Assembly: GCA_937925775.1 (NCBI GenBank)
Contig: CALAMM010000118.1
Span: 1-8,194, forward strand
DNA from: an uncultured Fimbriimonadales bacterium
GTDB taxonomy: Bacteria > Armatimonadota > Fimbriimonadia > Fimbriimonadales > GBS-DC
DNA: 8,194 nucleotides
Reading direction: 5' to 3'
The notes beneath the pieces were generated by a model. That model searched no databases and was not told the origin of the DNA. It was given only the letters and a program-made list of their open reading frames with translations. The translations under genes and the position numbers were made by a program. Below, piece by piece: positions 5,904 through 8,194 of the stretch. The first letter of the stretch is position 1, and every line of letters starts with the position of its first letter.

Positions 5904-7483
5904 TGTCGCCGTAGCACCTTCCCTGCCCGCGCGCCTGTGTACTCGCCCTCGTAGATTGTCCACCGCCCGTTCACCAAGAGGTAGCGAACCCCGGAGGAGA
6001 GGCAGTGTGGGTTCGCGAAGGTGGCGCAATCTTCAATCGTGCCGAAGTCGAACACGACGATATCGGCGTAGGCACCGGGCTGCAGCACGCCGCGATCGGT
6101 CAGCTTCAGACGCGCGGCGGGCAAGCCTGTCATTTTGTAGATTGCTTCCTCCAAGCTTAGCAAGCCTTCCTGTCGTACAAACTTTGCCAGCACGCGGGGG
6201 AAGGTACCGTAGCAGCGTGGGTGAGGGCGTTCGGCAGCGTATTTGCTGGGTTCCGTGCCCACGCCGTCGGAGCCAATCATCGTGAGCGGGAATCGCAGCA
6301 CCGTGCGCAGGTCGTCCTCTGCGATATTGAACCATGCCACGCCCACATGCCCGCCTGCTTCCAGGAGCAGGTCTAAGACGAACGCTTCGGGTTCCTTACC
6401 CGCAAGGCGTGCGGCGTCGGCAATTGTCAAGCCTTGGTACTCGCGGTTGTGGGGCGTGCTGCCGATGACGGTGCGGTGCCAGTCGGGTTCCATCGCCTGC
6501 ATGGCGTGGATGAGCCGTTCGCGCTCCTGCGGGTCGCGCAGGCGATTCAGGAGCGCTTCTGGCTCGCTGTCCAACGCCCAGCTGGGCAGCGCGGCGACTG
6601 CCAGCGAGGTCTGATACGCCGTATACGGATAGACATCGAGCGTCACATCCAGCCCTTGCGCGACGGCGTCGCTGACCATTTGGAGCGTCTGGTGTACCTT
6701 GCCCCAGTTCTGCTTGCCCTCAGCTTTGTGGTGTGCCAGCTGCAGGGGCAACCCCGCTTCCGCAGCGATATGCAGCGCCTCCTGCACGCTCTCAATCAGT
6801 TGGTCGCCCTCACTGCGCAGGTGTGTGGCATAGAAGCCCCCGTACTGCGCAGCGACACGAGCGAGTTCGATAATCTCGCGCGTGTCGGCGAAGCTGTTGG
6901 GCGGGTACTCCAAGCCGGTGGAGAAGGCGAACGCGCCCGCCTCAAAACAGAGCGCAATCTCGCGGCGCATAGCGTCCAGCTCGGCAGGGGTGGGCGGTCG
7001 CTTCTCGTAGCCCATTACTTTCTTCCGAGTCGTGCCGTGCCCACACTGCGGAACATAGTTCGTGCCCAGCCCCAATTCCTCCAGAACCCGCAGGTATTCT
7101 TCAAAGGAGCGCCAGATAATCTCCACCCCGTGAGGCTTGAGCCAGCGCTGCTCTTGCTCAAACAGGGGTGAGTCGTCGATTTGCCCGACGGCGAACCCGC
7201 AGTTGCCCCCGACCTGCGTCGTCACACCCTGAAACAGCACGCTGAGCTGCTCGGGGTGGTGGTTCAACGAGAAGTCGGCGTGCGTGTGGATGTCGATAAA
7301 GCCGGGGGCGACACATAAGCCCTCCACCTTCACTTCCATCCCTGCCTGCCAGCCCTCTAACTCGCCGACGGCAACGATGCGCTCGTCGGTAATCGCCACA
7401 TCCGCACAGAAACCCGGATTGCCCAAGCCGTCAAACACGGTTCCGCCACGCAGAAGAATGTCGCAGTGCTGTCTTTCAGGCAT
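5900..7483 (-). CDS. N-acyl-D-amino-acid deacylase (D-aminoacylase)
   Basis: The 527-residue protein belongs to the amidohydrolase superfamily, D-aminoacylase group, which hydrolyses N-acyl-D-amino acids to D-amino acids and a carboxylate, using zinc. Some relatives act on D-glutamate or D-aspartate derivatives, N-acyl dipeptides or other imides. Visible features are the N-terminal beta-sandwich start (DILLRGGTVFDG), the metal-binding APGFIDIHTHAD (His66, His68), VGGNCGFA with the Cys (95) that bridges zinc in this family, ATHLRSEGD (His221), LAHHKAEG (His251/252), the catalytic Asp in IGSDGVG (Asp406), the family pattern HPRCYGTFPRVL and a C-terminal GAYADIVVFD. The ATG at 7481-7483 is chosen over a TTG two codons upstream because the -10 ends only 1 nt from that TTG. 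No signal peptide is seen, so it should be cytoplasmic. The exact substrate is uncertain; the family call is firm. Confidence 0.94.
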   Translation of the reverse strand: MPERQHCDILLRGGTVFDGLGNPGFCADVAITDERIVAVGELEGWQAGMEVKVEGLCVAPGFIDIHTHADFSLNHHPEQLSVLFQGVTTQVGGNCGFAVGQIDDSPLFEQEQRWLKPHGVEIIWRSFEEYLRVLEELGLGTNYVPQCGHGTTRKKVMGYEKRPPTPAELDAMRREIALCFEAGAFAFSTGLEYPPNSFADTREIIELARVAAQYGGFYATHLRSEGDQLIESVQEALHIAAEAGLPLQLAHHKAEGKQNWGKVHQTLQMVSDAVAQGLDVTLDVYPYTAYQTSLAVAALPSWALDSEPEALLNRLRDPQERERLIHAMQAMEPDWHRTVIGSTPHNREYQGLTIADAARLAGKEPEAFVLDLLLEAGGHVGVAWFNIAEDDLRTVLRFPLTMIGSDGVGTEPSKYAAERPHPRCYGTFPRVLAKFVRQEGLLSLEEAIYKMTGLPAARLKLTDRGVLQPGAYADIVVFDFGTIEDCATFANPHCLSSGVRYLLVNGRWTIYEGEYTGARAGKVLRRH

Positions 7484-7490
7484 ACCCAAG

Positions 7491-7496
7491 AGGATA
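7491..7496 (-). promoter_or_regulatory. -10 element of the deacylase gene, leaderless spacing
   Basis: On the minus strand TATCCT (four of six consensus positions) ends 7 nt before the ATG at 7483. The spacer CTTGGGT has no Shine-Dalgarno sequence. The hexamer sits in the middle of a short imperfect palindrome, GAGG-ATA-CCTC (7490-7500). It is a weaker match than the other -10 elements but has exactly the same spacing as those of coaX and the secreted protein. Confidence 0.42.
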
Positions 7497-7513
7497 CCTC
7501 AAGCCGATTTTTG

Positions 7514-7522
7514 TGCTATAAT
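7514..7522 (+). promoter_or_regulatory. extended -10 promoter of the secreted protein gene
   Basis: TGCTATAAT is a perfect extended -10 (TGn followed by consensus TATAAT at 7517-7522). It ends 7 nt before the ATG at 7530. No good -35 is visible 17 bp upstream (about 7494-7499), which is common with extended -10 promoters. The spacer AGAGAAG could pass for a weak ribosome binding site, but the predicted transcript would begin at its end, so the mRNA is probably leaderless. Confidence 0.68.
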
Positions 7523-7529
7523 AGAGAAG

Positions 7530-8194
7530 ATGCGTCAGTTGCTCACGATTTGGGGACTCGTTCTCGCAGTCATCTGCGCCTATGCTCAGAGCGTGGCGTG
7601 GAGCCGTTTGTATCTACACCCGAACTCGCGCGGCTTCTTTCCGCAAGTCGCCGCCACCGACTCGCAGGGCAACTTGATTCTGGCGGGACGCTACATCCAC
7701 GACACGCAAGCGTTCAACAGCGTGGCGATAGCGAAATACGCGCCCAACGGGGATTTGCTCTGGACGCGCACTTTCGGGGAACTCACGGAAGCCGAATATG
7801 CCGAGGCAATCGCCGTCGCGCCTGACGACTCGTTCTACCTGGCGATTACCCGTGCGAATTTCAACTCTGTTGCGTTCGTGCAGCGCTGGTCGGCGGATGG
7901 CAACCTGCTGTGGTCGACGACGCTTGATTTGAGCGTGTATGATGTCATTCGCCAGCTTACGGCGCGTCCAGAGGGCGGCGTTGAGGTGCTGCATGCATTG
8001 GGCAGCGGAGGGATTGGCTTCGCGCGCTTGGCGTACGACTCGGCAGGGAACCAACTGCTCGCCAACAGCTACGGTGCGCCGGGCACTTTTACGGCTAATC
8101 GCACGCCTGTCGGCATGGTGCGCGTGAACGCGACCACGACGCTGATAGTTTTCGTAGACGCCGAGGTTAGCGAGGTTTTGCAAGGCTACTCGCG
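7530..8194 (+). CDS. secreted beta-propeller repeat protein, C-terminus cut off
   Basis: The frame is open from ATG 7530 to the window end (221 complete codons, no stop), so only the N-terminal part is seen. Residues 1-20 form a typical Sec signal peptide: a short charged start (MRQ), a hydrophobic core (LLTIWGLVLAVICA) and an AYA-QS cleavage site. The mature part carries repeats about 49 residues apart. FNSVAIAKYAPNGDLLWTRT (62-81) and FNSVAFVQRWSADGNLLWST (111-130) are clearly related, and GFARLAYDSAGNQLLANS (163-180) is a weaker third copy. The pattern D-x-x-GN-L-L-W resembles SBBP or delta-60 type propeller blades of surface or exported proteins. No enzyme motif is seen; a sorting or anchoring domain, if present, lies beyond the edge. 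It is divergent from the deacylase gene across 46 bp. The gene is well supported; its role is unknown. Confidence 0.87.
   Translation, partial: MRQLLTIWGLVLAVICAYAQSVAWSRLYLHPNSRGFFPQVAATDSQGNLILAGRYIHDTQAFNSVAIAKYAPNGDLLWTRTFGELTEAEYAEAIAVAPDDSFYLAITRANFNSVAFVQRWSADGNLLWSTTLDLSVYDVIRQLTARPEGGVEVLHALGSGGIGFARLAYDSAGNQLLANSYGAPGTFTANRTPVGMVRVNATTTLIVFVDAEVSEVLQGYS

Noticed and set aside
5406..6029. Minus-strand open frame of 207 codons across the exporter and deacylase ends
   Set aside because: It lies mainly antisense to the well-supported exporter and then overlaps the deacylase in another frame. It is Arg/His/Gln-rich with no family resemblance.
7614..8183. Minus-strand open frame of 189 codons opposite the secreted protein gene
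   Set aside because: The opposite strand has a consensus promoter, signal peptide and internal repeats. This frame is Arg-rich and shows none of these.
1..8194. tRNA or rRNA genes, CRISPR arrays, insertion sequences, att sites, riboswitches
   Set aside because: No tRNA T-loop pattern, spaced direct repeats, transposase, terminal inverted repeats or conserved riboswitch core was noticed. Genes are tightly packed and leave little room for them.

Overview
The window is a compact stretch of a GC-rich (about 60% by eye) bacterial chromosome with ordinary housekeeping and envelope genes. There are no phage, transposon, CRISPR, rRNA or tRNA signals. An exported beta-propeller protein, a membrane-anchored TolB-like propeller, a D-aminoacylase and leaderless-looking promoters would suit a free-living bacterium, perhaps of the Armatimonadota (Fimbriimonadales-like) or another deep-branching, possibly thermophilic group. 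That assignment rests on general resemblance only; no marker gene here proves it.

Layout. Positions 1-190 hold no gene I can defend. Positions 191-466 (minus) may encode a 91-residue membrane protein of unknown function. It is divergent from a three-gene plus-strand operon. The operon runs from coaX (type III pantothenate kinase, 565-1335), overlapping by ATGA with a 211-residue protein whose N-terminus resembles DnaA domain I (1332-1967), overlapping by 23 nt with a membrane-anchored TolB-like propeller (1945-3093). Nine bases further on, the operon meets the end of a minus-strand sensor histidine kinase with about seven membrane spans (3103-4563). Divergent from the kinase, across 77 bp containing an inverted repeat, is an MFS_3/EntS-type exporter (4641-5903). 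Its stop codon interlocks with that of a minus-strand N-acyl-D-amino-acid deacylase (5900-7483). A 46-bp divergent promoter then leads to a secreted beta-propeller protein (7530 to the window end), cut off at the right edge.

How the genes work together. CoaX makes 4'-phosphopantothenate for coenzyme A. Its two operon partners are coupled by overlap but have no obvious role in that pathway. The kinase and the exporter share a divergent control region, so they could be functionally linked, but no response regulator is visible. The deacylase and the secreted protein share an even tighter divergent promoter.

The most noteworthy pattern is regulatory. Four genes (coaX, the exporter, the deacylase and the secreted protein) have a TATAAT-like -10 hexamer ending only 7 to 9 nt before the start codon. 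Transcription would then begin at or next to the start codon, giving leaderless mRNAs. The second operon gene and the kinase instead have strong Shine-Dalgarno sequences. I see no clearly new multi-gene system in this window.
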